From: WTGA01 sp965214055
Lineage (GTDB): Bacteria; Pseudomonadota; Gammaproteobacteria; Arenicellales; Poriferihabitantaceae
Direction: 5' to 3'
DNA length: 64,000 nt
Assembly: GCA_965214055.1 (NCBI GenBank)
Contig: OZ243931.1
Location: forward strand, 1,674,001 to 1,738,000
Translations under genes and position numbers: made by a program
In this document: in pieces, positions 25,384 through 34,661 of the stretch
Layout of the letters: the number at the start of each line of letters is the position of its first letter
Position numbering within the stretch: the stretch's first letter is position 1
The notes under the pieces: model-generated
The model's input: only the letters and a program-made list of their open reading frames with translations
What the model was told of the DNA's origin: nothing
The model's database searches: none

Positions 25384-26181
25384 ATGGAGGCCACGGGAAC
25401 TCATGGCGGAACCTGTTATCGCCTGGTGGGTGACCGGGGTGAAAAACCCGTTCTCGTCCTCATTCATGGAGTTGGCCTGGACCAGGACATGTGGGTGCCA
25501 TGGGTTCCGCTTCTTGGGCCGAAGTTCCGCATTTTGACCTATGATCTATATGGTCATGGCGGTTCACACAACCCCGAAGGGCCCCGGACGGTTCGGGATT
25601 TTGTGGATCAACTGGATGACCTGTTGGATCATTTGGGGATTGTGGAAATCGCCCTGGCCGGCTTTTCACTGGGTGCGGTCATCAGCCAGGCCTATGCCTC
25701 CCGGTCTGGAGAACGCCTGACCCACCTTGTTTTGCTGCACAGTGTTTATCAGCGGACCGAGGCACAATGCCAGGCGGTTCGGGAGCGGTATGCCATCACC
25801 CGGGACCGGGGCCCCATGGCCACCGTGGAAATGGCCATCGAGCGGTGGTATACCGAATCGTACCGGTTGGGCAATCCGGATGAAATGGACAGGCTGCGGG
25901 CCGTCTTCGCCCGGCATACGGGGGACGGATACCTCAAAGCGTATGACCTGTTCGGGCATGCGGAAGCGGAAATGCAGCACTATCCGGTTAATGGGGTCAC
26001 CTGCCCGGCCCTGGTAATCACCGGAAGCGATGATATCGGTTCCACCCCTGCCATGTCCGGGAAGCTGGCCCGGGACCTGCCGAACTCGGAACTGATCATC
26101 AATCCGCTGCATCGCCACATGGGTCCGGCGGAATTCGCGCAGGTAATTGCCCGCCAGGTGCTGTCTTTCCTGACCAAATAG
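25384..26181 (+). CDS. Alpha/beta hydrolase
   Basis: 265 residues with oxyanion segment LIHGVGLDQDMW near residue 28, nucleophile elbow GFSLGAV (Ser near residue 95), a late Asp and terminal His in HRHMGPAEF. The closest pattern is that of 3-oxoadipate enol-lactonase or carboxylesterase-type hydrolases. It begins 10 bases after the LLM gene and is followed by an aldehyde dehydrogenase, so it probably opens an ester or lactone made by the monooxygenase. Confidence 0.85.
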   Translation: MEATGTHGGTCYRLVGDRGEKPVLVLIHGVGLDQDMWVPWVPLLGPKFRILTYDLYGHGGSHNPEGPRTVRDFVDQLDDLLDHLGIVEIALAGFSLGAVISQAYASRSGERLTHLVLLHSVYQRTEAQCQAVRERYAITRDRGPMATVEMAIERWYTESYRLGNPDEMDRLRAVFARHTGDGYLKAYDLFGHAEAEMQHYPVNGVTCPALVITGSDDIGSTPAMSGKLARDLPNSELIINPLHRHMGPAEFAQVIARQVLSFLTK

Positions 26182-26230
26182 TTTTAAATTGGAGTCTGTG
26201 CAGAAAAGTGTTCTCAAAGAGGTGAAATCA

Positions 26231-27706
26231 ATGCAGAGGTATCAACATTATATCGATGGCAAATGGCGTGACGCCGCAAACGGGGCAACATTGCGGTCCA
26301 TCAATCCGGCCAACGAAGAAGAATGGGCAGAGGTGCCCGCCGCTACGGAAACAGATGTCAACCAGGCGGTGGCGGCGGCAAAGCGCGCACTGTTTGAGGG
26401 TCCGTGGGGAAAGATGACCGCGACCCAGCGGGGAAAAATGATACGTCGACTGGGGGACCTGATCGCCGGGAAGGTGGACCACCTGGGGGATATTGAGACC
26501 ATTGACAGCGGAAAACTGCTCAAGGAGACCCGGGGGCAAACGGGATACGTCTCGGATTACTACCATTATTTTGCCGGATTGGCGGACAAGACCGAAGGAG
26601 CCACCCTGCCCATCGACAAGCCCGACATGCATGTTTTCACAACCCGGGAGCCCATTGGGGTGGTGGCGGCGGTGGTGCCCTGGAATGCCCAGATGTTTTT
26701 GACGGCAACCAAACTGGGACCGGCACTGGCGGCAGGCAATACCGTGGTGCTGAAGGCCTCTGAAGAAGCGCCGGCCCCGATGTTCGAGTTTGCCGGACTC
26801 GTTGACGAAGCCGGATTTCCACCCGGTGTGATCAATGTCATTACCGGTTATGGCGAACCTTGCGGCCGGGCGTTGACGGCCCATCCGGATGTCGCCCGGG
26901 TCGCATTTACGGGGGGACCGGAAACAGCTTCCCGGATTATTCAAAATACCAGTCACAACTACGCCCATGTTTCCCTTGAGCTGGGTGGCAAGTCCCCCAT
27001 TGTGGTCTTCGAGGACGCCGACCCGGAAGGGGCAGTCAATGGAATCATTGCCGGGAATTTCGGGGCGTCGGGTCAAAGTTGCGTCGCCGGGTCCCGGGTG
27101 TTCATTCAGGAAGGCATTTACGAGGATATCCTCGCCGAGGTGGTGAAGCGGGCTGGAAGGATACAGATTGGAGACCCCCTTGGGGAAGATACCCAGATGG
27201 GTCCTCTCGCCACCCGGGCCCAGCTGGACCGCATTGTGGCGGCGGTGGCCAAGTCCCAGGACCAGGGTGCGGAACTCCATTATGGCGGCAAACGGCCTGG
27301 TGGGTTCAAGAAGGGCTATTATTTCGAGCCCACCATACTGGGTTGCCCCTCCCAGGAGATTGAGACGGTTCAAAATGAAATGTTCGGTCCCGTGCTCAGT
27401 GCCCTGAAATTCAGGGAGGAAGAGGAGGTCATTGCCATGGCGAACAATACAAAATTCGGGCTTGGAGCCGGCCTGTTTACCGAGAACCTGGCCCGGGCTC
27501 ACCGGGTGAGTGCACAAATTCGTTCCGGGATATTGTGGGTCAACACCTATCGTGCTATTTCCCCCATTGCCCCGTTTGGTGGATTTGGCCACAGTGGCTA
27601 TGGCCGGGAAGCGGGGATGGAGGCCCTGCTGGACTATACAAGAACCAAGACCGTATGGATCAATACGTCCAGCGCCCCCATGGCCAATCCGTTCATCATG
27701 CGTTAG
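26231..27706 (+). CDS. NAD(P)-dependent aldehyde dehydrogenase
   Basis: 491 residues from the ATG at 26231, preceded by GAGGTG; a longer frame to 26189 has only a TTG start. ALDH motifs are present: VVPWNAQMF, VALEFTGG-type AFTGGPETASR, the general-base ELGGKSP and catalytic Cys in GASGQSCVAGSR, and GPVLSALKF near the end. It oxidises an aldehyde to the acid using NAD(P). Position after monooxygenase and hydrolase genes suggests it finishes the pathway. Its exact aldehyde is open. Confidence 0.92.
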   Translation: MQRYQHYIDGKWRDAANGATLRSINPANEEEWAEVPAATETDVNQAVAAAKRALFEGPWGKMTATQRGKMIRRLGDLIAGKVDHLGDIETIDSGKLLKETRGQTGYVSDYYHYFAGLADKTEGATLPIDKPDMHVFTTREPIGVVAAVVPWNAQMFLTATKLGPALAAGNTVVLKASEEAPAPMFEFAGLVDEAGFPPGVINVITGYGEPCGRALTAHPDVARVAFTGGPETASRIIQNTSHNYAHVSLELGGKSPIVVFEDADPEGAVNGIIAGNFGASGQSCVAGSRVFIQEGIYEDILAEVVKRAGRIQIGDPLGEDTQMGPLATRAQLDRIVAAVAKSQDQGAELHYGGKRPGGFKKGYYFEPTILGCPSQEIETVQNEMFGPVLSALKFREEEEVIAMANNTKFGLGAGLFTENLARAHRVSAQIRSGILWVNTYRAISPIAPFGGFGHSGYGREAGMEALLDYTRTKTVWINTSSAPMANPFIMR

Positions 27707-27797
27707 GCGGGCCATGGCCTGGGGAAAATCCGGGAAGGAGTCCCGGGGAGTGGCCGCCCTGGCCCGGACATCCCGCGAGACCAGGGAGAGGGCCCGT

Positions 27798-29816
27798 TTA
27801 CCGGATTCTCATGCCGGGTTGTGCGCCACTGTCCGGGTCAAGCAGGTAGAGATCCTTGCCCCCGGGCCCGGCGCACAGCACCATGCCTTCGGACAGGCCG
27901 AATTTCATTTTTCTGGGTGCCAGGTTGGCCACCACCACGGTTAACCTTCCCTTGAGGTCCCCGGGTTCGTAGGCCGATTTGATGCCGGCAAAAATATTCC
28001 GGGTTTCCCCCCCCAGGTCGAGGGTGAGTTGCAGCAGCTTGTCTGCGCCCTGTACATGACTGGCGTCCACGATCCTGGCCACCCGCAAGTCCACCTTGAA
28101 AAACTCATCAATATTGATTTCATCGGCGATGGGGTCGTCCGACAAAGGCCCGGTGACCCGGCGTTTCCCTTCTTCCGCCCTGGTTTCCTCAACCATGGCT
28201 TCAAGCTGCCTGTTTTCGATTCGGGTCAGCAGGGGGGTGAAACGGTTGATTTCGTGGCCAAGCAAGGGCGAGCAACGGTCGTCCCAGGTCAATGGCGGGA
28301 TATTCAGGAAGGTTTCCGTGTTTTGGGCGGTTCGTGGAAGAACGGGTTTCAGGTAAATGATCAGCAACCGGAACAGGTTCAGGCCCTGGGTGCACACATC
28401 CTGTGCCTGGTTCCGGGTCCCGGCTTCCCGGATCAGTATCCAGGGCTTTTTTGCATCGATGTACTGGTTTGCCTGGTCCGCCAGGGCCATCACCTCCCGG
28501 ACGGCACGGTTGTACCGGCGGGATTCAAAAGCGTCCGCAATGCGGTCACTTGCGGCGACAAACCGGTCAAACATGTCCGGGTCCGGCAGGTGGGCACTTA
28601 ATTTTCCGTCAAACAGTTTGTTCACAAAACCCGCGCACCGACTGGCGATATTGACCAGTTTGCCCACCAGGTCGGAATTTACCCGGGTCTGGAAATCGTC
28701 CAGGTTCAGGTCGAGGTCATCAATGCTGTTATCCAGTTTCGCGGCGAAATAGTAGCGCAAATACTCGGGATTCAGGTGATTCAGGTAGGTAGTGGCCATG
28801 ATGAAGGTCCCCCTGGACTTGGACATCTTCTGCCCATTGACCGTGAGGAAACCATGGACCCACACGCCGTCAGGAGTGCGAAAATCGGCCCCCTTCAACT
28901 GGGCGGGCCAGAACAGGGTGTGGAACCGGGCCACATCCTTGCCGATGAAATGGTACAGCTCACAATCGCTTCCCACGTCCAGGTATTCATCAAAATCCAG
29001 GCCTTCCCGGTCACACAGGTTTTTGAAACTCGCCAGATAGCCAATGGGTGCGTCCATCCAGACGTAAAAATACTTGCCCGGTTCCCCGGGAATTTCAAAT
29101 CCCCAGTAGGGAGCATTCCGTGAAATGTCCCACTCGAACATCTCTTCTTCGAACAGTTCCTTTTGCTTGTTGGCGACCTCTTTCTGGGTATGCCCCTCAA
29201 GCCATTGTGTGAGGAATTCCTCAAAGTCCCCCAGTTTGAAAAACAACTGTTCGGTTTCCCGCTCCTCGGGAGTCGAACCGGAAATGGCGGACCTTGGATT
29301 GATCAGGTCAGAAGGGGAGTAGGTGCTCCCGCATGCTTCACAATTGTCGCCGTACTGGTCTTCTGTCCGGCATTTCGGGCAGGTGCCCTTGACAAACCGG
29401 TCCGGCAGGAAAATCTGTTTTTCCGGGTCGAACAGGTGCTTGATAATGCGCCGGTTGATATGGCCCTTGTCATTCAGTCGCTGGTAAATCAGTTCGACAA
29501 AATACTTGTTTTCCGCAGAGTGCGTCGTATGGTAATTGTCAAAGGCAACCAGGAAGCCATCGAAATCCCGGCGATGCTCGACCCCTACCCGGTCAATCAA
29601 CTCCTGGGGAGAGATCCCCTCTTCCTCGGCCTTGAGCATGATGGGTGTGCCATGGGCATCATCGGCGCAGACATAGTAGCACTCATGGCCCCGATGGCGC
29701 TGGAACCGGGTCCAGATGTCCGCCTGGATGTACTCGAGCAGGTGGCCGAGATGAATCTGGCCATTGGCATAGGGCAGGGCACCGGTTACCAGTAATTTAC
29801 GGTTCGATTGGGTCAT
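27798..29816 (-). CDS. metG: Methionyl-tRNA synthetase
   Basis: 672 residues with class I signature HLGH at residues 22-25, the zinc-binding pair CPKC ... CEAC, the KMSKS loop, and a C-terminal dimerisation/tRNA-binding domain (VDLRVARIVDASHVQGADKL to VLCAGPGG). It charges tRNA-Met, including the initiator. Length matches the long bacterial dimeric form (E. coli 677). It is divergent from mrp across 176 bases, a common arrangement in gammaproteobacteria. Confidence 0.98.
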   Translation of the reverse strand: MTQSNRKLLVTGALPYANGQIHLGHLLEYIQADIWTRFQRHRGHECYYVCADDAHGTPIMLKAEEEGISPQELIDRVGVEHRRDFDGFLVAFDNYHTTHSAENKYFVELIYQRLNDKGHINRRIIKHLFDPEKQIFLPDRFVKGTCPKCRTEDQYGDNCEACGSTYSPSDLINPRSAISGSTPEERETEQLFFKLGDFEEFLTQWLEGHTQKEVANKQKELFEEEMFEWDISRNAPYWGFEIPGEPGKYFYVWMDAPIGYLASFKNLCDREGLDFDEYLDVGSDCELYHFIGKDVARFHTLFWPAQLKGADFRTPDGVWVHGFLTVNGQKMSKSRGTFIMATTYLNHLNPEYLRYYFAAKLDNSIDDLDLNLDDFQTRVNSDLVGKLVNIASRCAGFVNKLFDGKLSAHLPDPDMFDRFVAASDRIADAFESRRYNRAVREVMALADQANQYIDAKKPWILIREAGTRNQAQDVCTQGLNLFRLLIIYLKPVLPRTAQNTETFLNIPPLTWDDRCSPLLGHEINRFTPLLTRIENRQLEAMVEETRAEEGKRRVTGPLSDDPIADEINIDEFFKVDLRVARIVDASHVQGADKLLQLTLDLGGETRNIFAGIKSAYEPGDLKGRLTVVVANLAPRKMKFGLSEGMVLCAGPGGKDLYLLDPDSGAQPGMRIR

Positions 29817-29992
29817 GGCAAGGGTAAATTTATTTATGGCCTGTGGGTGGGTTACGCTACAATAGTGCCCTGATTATATTCAAACCCGGCCATAAACGGT
29901 CAATAATTGATCCCGCATCGGCCCAGTCCGTGAGGATGACGGGCAAACTGAAGCACTCCATGAAAAAACACTGAAAGATTGAAAGAATTGAC

Positions 29993-31057
29993 ATGAATAA
30001 GGAAGCCGTTGAAGCATTATTGACCGGTGTGGTGGACCCCCATACCGGAATCGACCTGATTACAGGAAAATCAGTCAGGAAAATTGACGTGGATGGCGAT
30101 GTGGTGGACATCGGCATTGAACTCGGTTACCCCGCGAAGAGCTGGGAGCCCGAACTGGTAAAGATCGTGCAGGATGTGATTCCCGGCGCCCGGGTGCAGG
30201 TGGCTTCCAACACGGCCTCCCATGAAGTGCAGGAAGGAATCAAGCCCCTCCAGGGAGTGAAGAATATCATTGCCGTTGCGTCGGGAAAGGGGGGAGTGGG
30301 AAAATCCACATTATCGGTCAACCTGGCACTCGCGCTGTCCGCAGAAGGGGCGACGGTGGGTATTCTGGATGCGGATATTTATGGCCCCAGCCAGCCACGC
30401 ATGCTTGGTGTCAGCGGGCAGCCGCAGTCCAAGGACGGCAAGAGCCTGGAGCCCATGAACAGTTATCATATCCAGGCGATGTCCATCGGTTTTTTGGTGG
30501 ATGAAGAATCTCCAATGATCTGGCGGGGCCCCATGGTCACCCAGGCTCTGGAGCAGTTGCTGAACGATACCCGGTGGAAAGACCTGGACTACCTGATTGT
30601 GGACATGCCCCCGGGCACGGGAGATACCCAGCTCACCCTGGCGCAAAAAGTGCCGGTTTCCGGTGCGGTGATTGTCACGACTCCACAGGATATCGCCTTG
30701 CTGGATGCCCGCAAGGCCTACAAGATGTTTGAAAAAGTGGATATCCCGATTTTGGGGGTGATTGAAAACATGAGCACCCACATTTGCTCGAATTGCGGCC
30801 ACGAGGAACATATATTCGGTGCCGGGGGCGGGGTCCGCATGGCACGGCAGTATGGCACGGATTTTCTGGGGGAGGTCCCCCTGGACCGGTCCATACGGGA
30901 ACAGGTCGACAGCGGCCGTCCTTCGGTGGTTGCTGACCCCGATGGCAGGATTTCCCGGAACTACAAGCAGATTGCGCGCAATGCCAGTGCCCGGTTGTCC
31001 CTGCGCAAAAAGGATTTCAGTTCCAGGTTTCCCAATATCGTGATCCAGCAGAACTGA
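29993..31057 (+). CDS. mrp: Mrp/ApbC-family iron-sulfur cluster carrier ATPase
   Basis: 354 residues: an N-terminal MIP18/DUF59 domain (about 1-75), the deviant Walker A SGKGGVGKST at 97-106, switch motif DADIYGPSQPRM, and the C-terminal CSNCG pair that binds a bridging [4Fe-4S] cluster. It carries Fe-S clusters to apo-proteins in the cytosol. The gene shares TGATG with dcd. With so many Fe-S enzymes in this window it is a useful but general factor. Confidence 0.95.
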   Translation: MNKEAVEALLTGVVDPHTGIDLITGKSVRKIDVDGDVVDIGIELGYPAKSWEPELVKIVQDVIPGARVQVASNTASHEVQEGIKPLQGVKNIIAVASGKGGVGKSTLSVNLALALSAEGATVGILDADIYGPSQPRMLGVSGQPQSKDGKSLEPMNSYHIQAMSIGFLVDEESPMIWRGPMVTQALEQLLNDTRWKDLDYLIVDMPPGTGDTQLTLAQKVPVSGAVIVTTPQDIALLDARKAYKMFEKVDIPILGVIENMSTHICSNCGHEEHIFGAGGGVRMARQYGTDFLGEVPLDRSIREQVDSGRPSVVADPDGRISRNYKQIARNASARLSLRKKDFSSRFPNIVIQQN

Positions 31058-31623
31058 TGGCGATAAAATCCGATAAATGGATTCGTCGCATGGCTGAATC
31101 CTGCGGCATGATTGAACCCTTTGAGCACAACCAGGTTTCCCGGTCTGAACGGGGCAGGGTGATTTCCTACGGCACGTCCAGTTACGGCTACGACATCCGA
31201 TGTTCCAGCGAGTTCAAGATCTTTACCAACATCAATTCCGCAATCGTGGACCCCAAGAAGTTTGACGAAAACAGTTTTGTCGACTTCACGGGAGAGGTCT
31301 GCATCATCCCGCCCAATTCGTTTGCCCTGGCCAGGACGGTGGAATATTTCCGTATTCCTAGGAATGTCCTGACCATGTGTCTGGGAAAGAGCACTTACGC
31401 GCGCTGCGGCATTATTGTCAATGTGACGCCATTTGAGCCGGAGTGGGAAGGGTTCGTAACCCTTGAGTTTTCCAACACCACCCCTTTGCCCGCCAAGATC
31501 TACGCGAATGAAGGGGTGGCCCAGGTGATTTTCTTCCAGTCAGACGAAGAGTGCGAGGTTTCCTACCGGGACCGGGGCGGAAAGTACCAGGGGCAGACAG
31601 GGGTGACCCTGCCCAAGGCCTGA
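31057..31623 (+). CDS. dcd: dCTP deaminase
   Basis: 188 residues of the trimeric dUTPase-like fold with SYGTSSYGYDIRC, the catalytic-region CLGKSTYARCGI and VTLEFSNTTPLPA. It turns dCTP into dUTP for thymidylate synthesis. The ATG overlaps the mrp stop. The length equals that of many proteobacterial Dcd enzymes. Confidence 0.96.
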   Translation: MAIKSDKWIRRMAESCGMIEPFEHNQVSRSERGRVISYGTSSYGYDIRCSSEFKIFTNINSAIVDPKKFDENSFVDFTGEVCIIPPNSFALARTVEYFRIPRNVLTMCLGKSTYARCGIIVNVTPFEPEWEGFVTLEFSNTTPLPAKIYANEGVAQVIFFQSDEECEVSYRDRGGKYQGQTGVTLPKA

Positions 31624-31646
31624 AACTCCCGGTGAGCCGCCGGACA

Positions 31647-31664
31647 GGGCACGGTGCGGTGCCC
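31647..31664 (+). terminator. Weak hairpin after dcd
   Basis: GGGCAC and GTGCCC form a 6-bp stem around GGTGCG, 24 bases after the dcd stop. No T tract follows, so it would at most slow transcription before the small gene at 31701. Confidence 0.25.
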
Positions 31665-31700
31665 CCGGAACCCACCGGATGATTTGACCAGGAACCGTTC

Positions 31701-32006
31701 ATGTATTTTGCAGACAACATTCCGGAATTTCTGAAACTGCTGGATGAAGCGATTTTCGAGCTGGAGGAAATGGTGCTATGCGTGGACGAGGAGATGGATG
31801 ATGAACTGGGGGATTTGGCTCCGCATTGCCAGCAGATCGCCGATTATCTCAAGTCACTGAAACAGGATATCGGCAATGGAACCCACCGGTTTGCTGAAAA
31901 AGAGCTGGAATACGTACCCCTGGTTCGCCGGCTCAGGCAGGTGTTGCCCTTTTATGCATTGCTGAACGATATCAACCGCATTCACCTGTACGGCCAACTG
32001 CGCTAG
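31701..32006 (+). CDS. Conserved-looking hypothetical protein, 101 residues
   Basis: The product is acidic in its middle (LDEAIFELEEMVLCVDEEMD) and helical throughout, ending NRIHLYGQLR. AGGA lies 7 bases before the ATG and codon use matches the neighbours, so it is probably real. No domain or catalytic motif is seen. It follows dcd by 77 bases and may be co-transcribed. Function unknown. Confidence 0.6.
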   Translation: MYFADNIPEFLKLLDEAIFELEEMVLCVDEEMDDELGDLAPHCQQIADYLKSLKQDIGNGTHRFAEKELEYVPLVRRLRQVLPFYALLNDINRIHLYGQLR

Positions 32007-32046
32007 CGTGGAGTCGAGAGCGTGGAGTTGAGGGCGTGGGGTTGAG
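32005..32046. repeat. Three 14-bp tandem repeats
   Basis: AGCGTGGAGTCGAG, AGCGTGGAGTTGAG and GGCGTGGGGTTGAG follow directly, beginning at the stop codon of the hypothetical gene. The copies differ at one or two bases. They lie between two converging genes and have no evident function. Confidence 0.7.
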
Positions 32047-32078
32047 AATATCCCGTTCCGGGACAGGCGGACCCCTTC

Positions 32079-32645
32079 CTATTTCAGGACTTCCCGGGCA
32101 AATTCCAGGTAATAGCCGATCTGTGGTGTGTGTACCCCGGGGGTTTTGCCCCGGTCATCGTATTGCCGGAGGCGGAGGATGGATTCCAGGTGGACGTTTT
32201 GCTCAAACGCGGCCACCTGGCCGGCATCCAGGGGGCCGCCCTGCAGTGCCAGGGTTTTCACCGAAGCCGAAGAGAGCATGCCAAGGTATGCCGGGTCTAC
32301 CGCACACAAGTATCGTTTGGCCTCGACATGCCACCGAACAGGTTCCGTGACCTCCCCGGGAAAGAATTTTTCCAGTATCGCGGCACCCAGGGTTTCATGG
32401 TGGTTGTCCAGGCCAAGGTCGATATAGTTTTCAGGAAATTCTCCCACGTAGTGCCCGATATCGTGCAACAGGGCCGCGGTGATCATCGCCTTGGATTCTC
32501 CGGCCTGTTCCGCATTCAGTGCCGTTTGCAGCATGTGTTCAGCCATGCTGACCTCTTCACCAAGGTAGGAATCCGCCCCCCTGCGGAGAAAAATATCCCC
32601 CAGGTATTCGATGATGTTTCCTTTGTCAACTTCAGGAGGAGCCAA
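32079..32645 (-). CDS. HD-domain di-iron oxygenase, TmpB/PhnZ-like
   Basis: 188 residues. The N-terminal YLGEEVSMAEHMLQ matches the induced-fit Tyr/Glu and first His region of PhnZ; LLHDIGHYVGE gives the HD pair; NHHETLGA and WHVEAKRYLCAVDPAYL give the remaining ligands and substrate Lys/Arg. PhnZ and TmpB split 1-hydroxy-phosphonates with O2, releasing phosphate and an acid. The stop of the upstream dioxygenase gene overlaps this gene by 14 bases, so they are coupled. No ATG is available; TTG at 32645 is the only early start. With a butyrobetaine-hydroxylase-like partner, TmpB (product glycine betaine) is the closer match than PhnZ. Confidence 0.8.
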   Translation of the reverse strand: MAPPEVDKGNIIEYLGDIFLRRGADSYLGEEVSMAEHMLQTALNAEQAGESKAMITAALLHDIGHYVGEFPENYIDLGLDNHHETLGAAILEKFFPGEVTEPVRWHVEAKRYLCAVDPAYLGMLSSASVKTLALQGGPLDAGQVAAFEQNVHLESILRLRQYDDRGKTPGVHTPQIGYYLEFAREVLK

Positions 32646-33798
32646 GGTCTGCCTCTTGTTTCAGGGTGCGAATCCGGCTTTTCAGGGAATCCTTGTCGGC
32701 GTAGGCCCCCTGTAGCCACCGGCTCCCCTCCCCGTGGTATGCCGTCCTGCCATGCAATACCCGTGTGTTGTCCGTCACCAGGAGATCGCCGGGCTCCAGC
32801 TTTAAAATTCCCTGGAGCTCCCCGGATTCCACCAGCTCGCCAAATCTGCGATAGGCGGCATAGTACGCCGTCATTTTCTCGAACGGAACCGTCGTCAAGG
32901 CGTCGCAGGACCGGTTGTTGAAACGGATGCAGGTCAGCTGTCCATCCCCGGAGCATTCGATCATGGGGTGTGCCGCCTGCAGATGGACGTCCCCCGTCCC
33001 CCTGAATTCGAACTGCGCATCATAGCGTGCAAGAAGCCGGAAACCGTCCGGGGATTCGCGCTCCAGCATTTCTGCAGCCCTGAAACCGTCGATGACCACG
33101 GACTCGCCCCCTTCTGCCCGGTTCTCAATACAGCCAAGGAACTGCAGTCCGGGGACAGGGTCCCGGTAGGGATTGTCCGTATGGGGCTGCAGTCCTTTCG
33201 CTGTGTTGGCAAGGTTTGCAGGGTGGATTTCCGAACGAACCTCAAAATATTTTCCGTAGTTGGTTTCCCGGACAAATCCAAACAGGGCAATGGCATCCAA
33301 AATGGCCGCCTTTCTTGGTGGCAGCCCGGTCATCACCGCAACGCCAAAACGGTCAATGATTTCCAGCCATTGCAGCAATCTGGCCGGGTTGGCGTTGACT
33401 TCGTCATACTCCAGCACGGGAATCCGGTGGAAAATCCCGGAATCCCAGGTCGTCATGTTGCCTGGAACCAGGGCCCGGGTGCGGCGCTGGTCATACCGGT
33501 GGTTCCACAGCCACTCCAGGTCAATATGGGTATGTCGATGGTCGGGAGCGAACACCAGGTCCAGTCGGCCGTTGCCATCCAGGGCTGCCGACCGAATGGA
33601 TGTTCCGGCGGGAAGTTCCTGCAGCCTGACCAGTTTTTGCCGGTTTGACGGGTCCCTGGTCTTTTCATCCTGGCCATTGTCCCGGAGCCAGATGGCATGA
33701 AATCGACTGGATGACCGGTCCGGCCAGGTCACCTTCAGCAGGTTTCCATCCGGGGTTACCTGGAGCTCCGCAAAAGGCTTGACTTGTACGTTCTGCAT
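32632..33798 (-). CDS. 2-oxoglutarate dioxygenase, TmpA/gamma-butyrobetaine hydroxylase-like
   Basis: 388 residues with the two-part layout of butyrobetaine hydroxylases: an N-terminal domain of about 90 residues containing FHAIWLRDNG (its zinc Cys residues are absent here) and a TauD-like catalytic domain with QPHTDNPYRDPVPGLQF (H-x-D) and the distal VLHGRTAY. TmpA, from this family, hydroxylates 2-(trimethylamino)ethylphosphonate, and the HD partner TmpB then cleaves it to glycine betaine and phosphate. PhnY, by contrast, is a PhyH-type protein. Hence TmpA is the best guess, while butyrobetaine hydroxylase remains possible. It is divergent from the Fe-S protein gene at 33948. Confidence 0.78.
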   Translation of the reverse strand: MQNVQVKPFAELQVTPDGNLLKVTWPDRSSSRFHAIWLRDNGQDEKTRDPSNRQKLVRLQELPAGTSIRSAALDGNGRLDLVFAPDHRHTHIDLEWLWNHRYDQRRTRALVPGNMTTWDSGIFHRIPVLEYDEVNANPARLLQWLEIIDRFGVAVMTGLPPRKAAILDAIALFGFVRETNYGKYFEVRSEIHPANLANTAKGLQPHTDNPYRDPVPGLQFLGCIENRAEGGESVVIDGFRAAEMLERESPDGFRLLARYDAQFEFRGTGDVHLQAAHPMIECSGDGQLTCIRFNNRSCDALTTVPFEKMTAYYAAYRRFGELVESGELQGILKLEPGDLLVTDNTRVLHGRTAYHGEGSRWLQGAYADKDSLKSRIRTLKQEADLGSS

Positions 33799-33947
33799 GG
33801 CGAGTCTGTGGGGACAGCGATTGCCTGAAATGTACCTTCAGCGACGGCAACTGTAAAGCAGTATGGGTCAATCCGGCAGGTACCAGGCGGGAAATATTGA
33901 TACACTAGCGCGGTACAGTAACTGGTGGCAATGGCTGGATACCGCGG

Positions 33948-34661
33948 ATGCACACGACGACGGGGCTGGATGAAATAGTTGAATTTGCCGGGGGCTATGG
34001 CCTGGTGGTCCGGGGCGGGTTCAACAGTCGCCATCATGACGATATTCCTGAAATTGCCGACGGCGTCCCCGCGGGATCGCTGGTGTTGCTGGGCAATGCG
34101 GGCTCCTCCCTGTGGGAATGTTTTTCCCGCTCTCCGGAGTATTCGGATGGTCGGCCGCATCCCCTGGACCGCTGGAGTGCAGGAGTGGGCCGGGAACTGG
34201 CGGAACATTTTTCCGGCAGGGCGCTCTTCCCTTTCGGCGGACCGCCGTATCAACCGTTCCTGGAATGGGCAAAAAAATCGGAATCACTGAAGTCTTCCAG
34301 GCTGGGGATGCTGATCCATCCCGAATATGGATTGTGGCATGCCTACCGGTTTGCGCTGGCCCTGAGAGACCGGATACCCGAGTTTTGCCGGGAACCGGCG
34401 GCAGAACAGGACATCTGTGCCAACTGTGTCGAACAACCCTGTTTGCAGGTCTGCCCCGTTGAGGCGTTTACGGGTACGGAATATGATGTCGAATCCTGTT
34501 ATGGGCATTTGAAATCGAACCGGGAATCCCCCTGCCGACAGGAAACCTGTCTGGCCAGGGCGGCCTGCCCTGAAGGCAGTGTATTCCGGTATCGGGCGGA
34601 GCATGCGCGTTTTCACACCGATCAATACTTTGCGAAACTGGTCCGAAGGTTCGAAAATTAA
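33948..34661 (+). CDS. Ferredoxin-like 4Fe-4S protein
   Basis: 237 residues. The N-terminal 145 residues have no recognised motif (LVVRGGFNS, LLGNAGSSLWECF). The C-terminal part has a cluster motif C-x2-C-x4-C-x3-CP-like CANCVEQPCLQVCPVEAF and a second Cys group around CYGHL, ESPCRQETCLARAACPEG. Arrangement and segments recall the ferredoxin half of QueG/cobalamin-reductase-type proteins, but no cobalamin motif is visible. It may act as an electron carrier or reductive activator. It lies between the TmpAB-like pair (divergent) and the HyuA-like gene. Confidence 0.6.
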   Translation: MHTTTGLDEIVEFAGGYGLVVRGGFNSRHHDDIPEIADGVPAGSLVLLGNAGSSLWECFSRSPEYSDGRPHPLDRWSAGVGRELAEHFSGRALFPFGGPPYQPFLEWAKKSESLKSSRLGMLIHPEYGLWHAYRFALALRDRIPEFCREPAAEQDICANCVEQPCLQVCPVEAFTGTEYDVESCYGHLKSNRESPCRQETCLARAACPEGSVFRYRAEHARFHTDQYFAKLVRRFEN

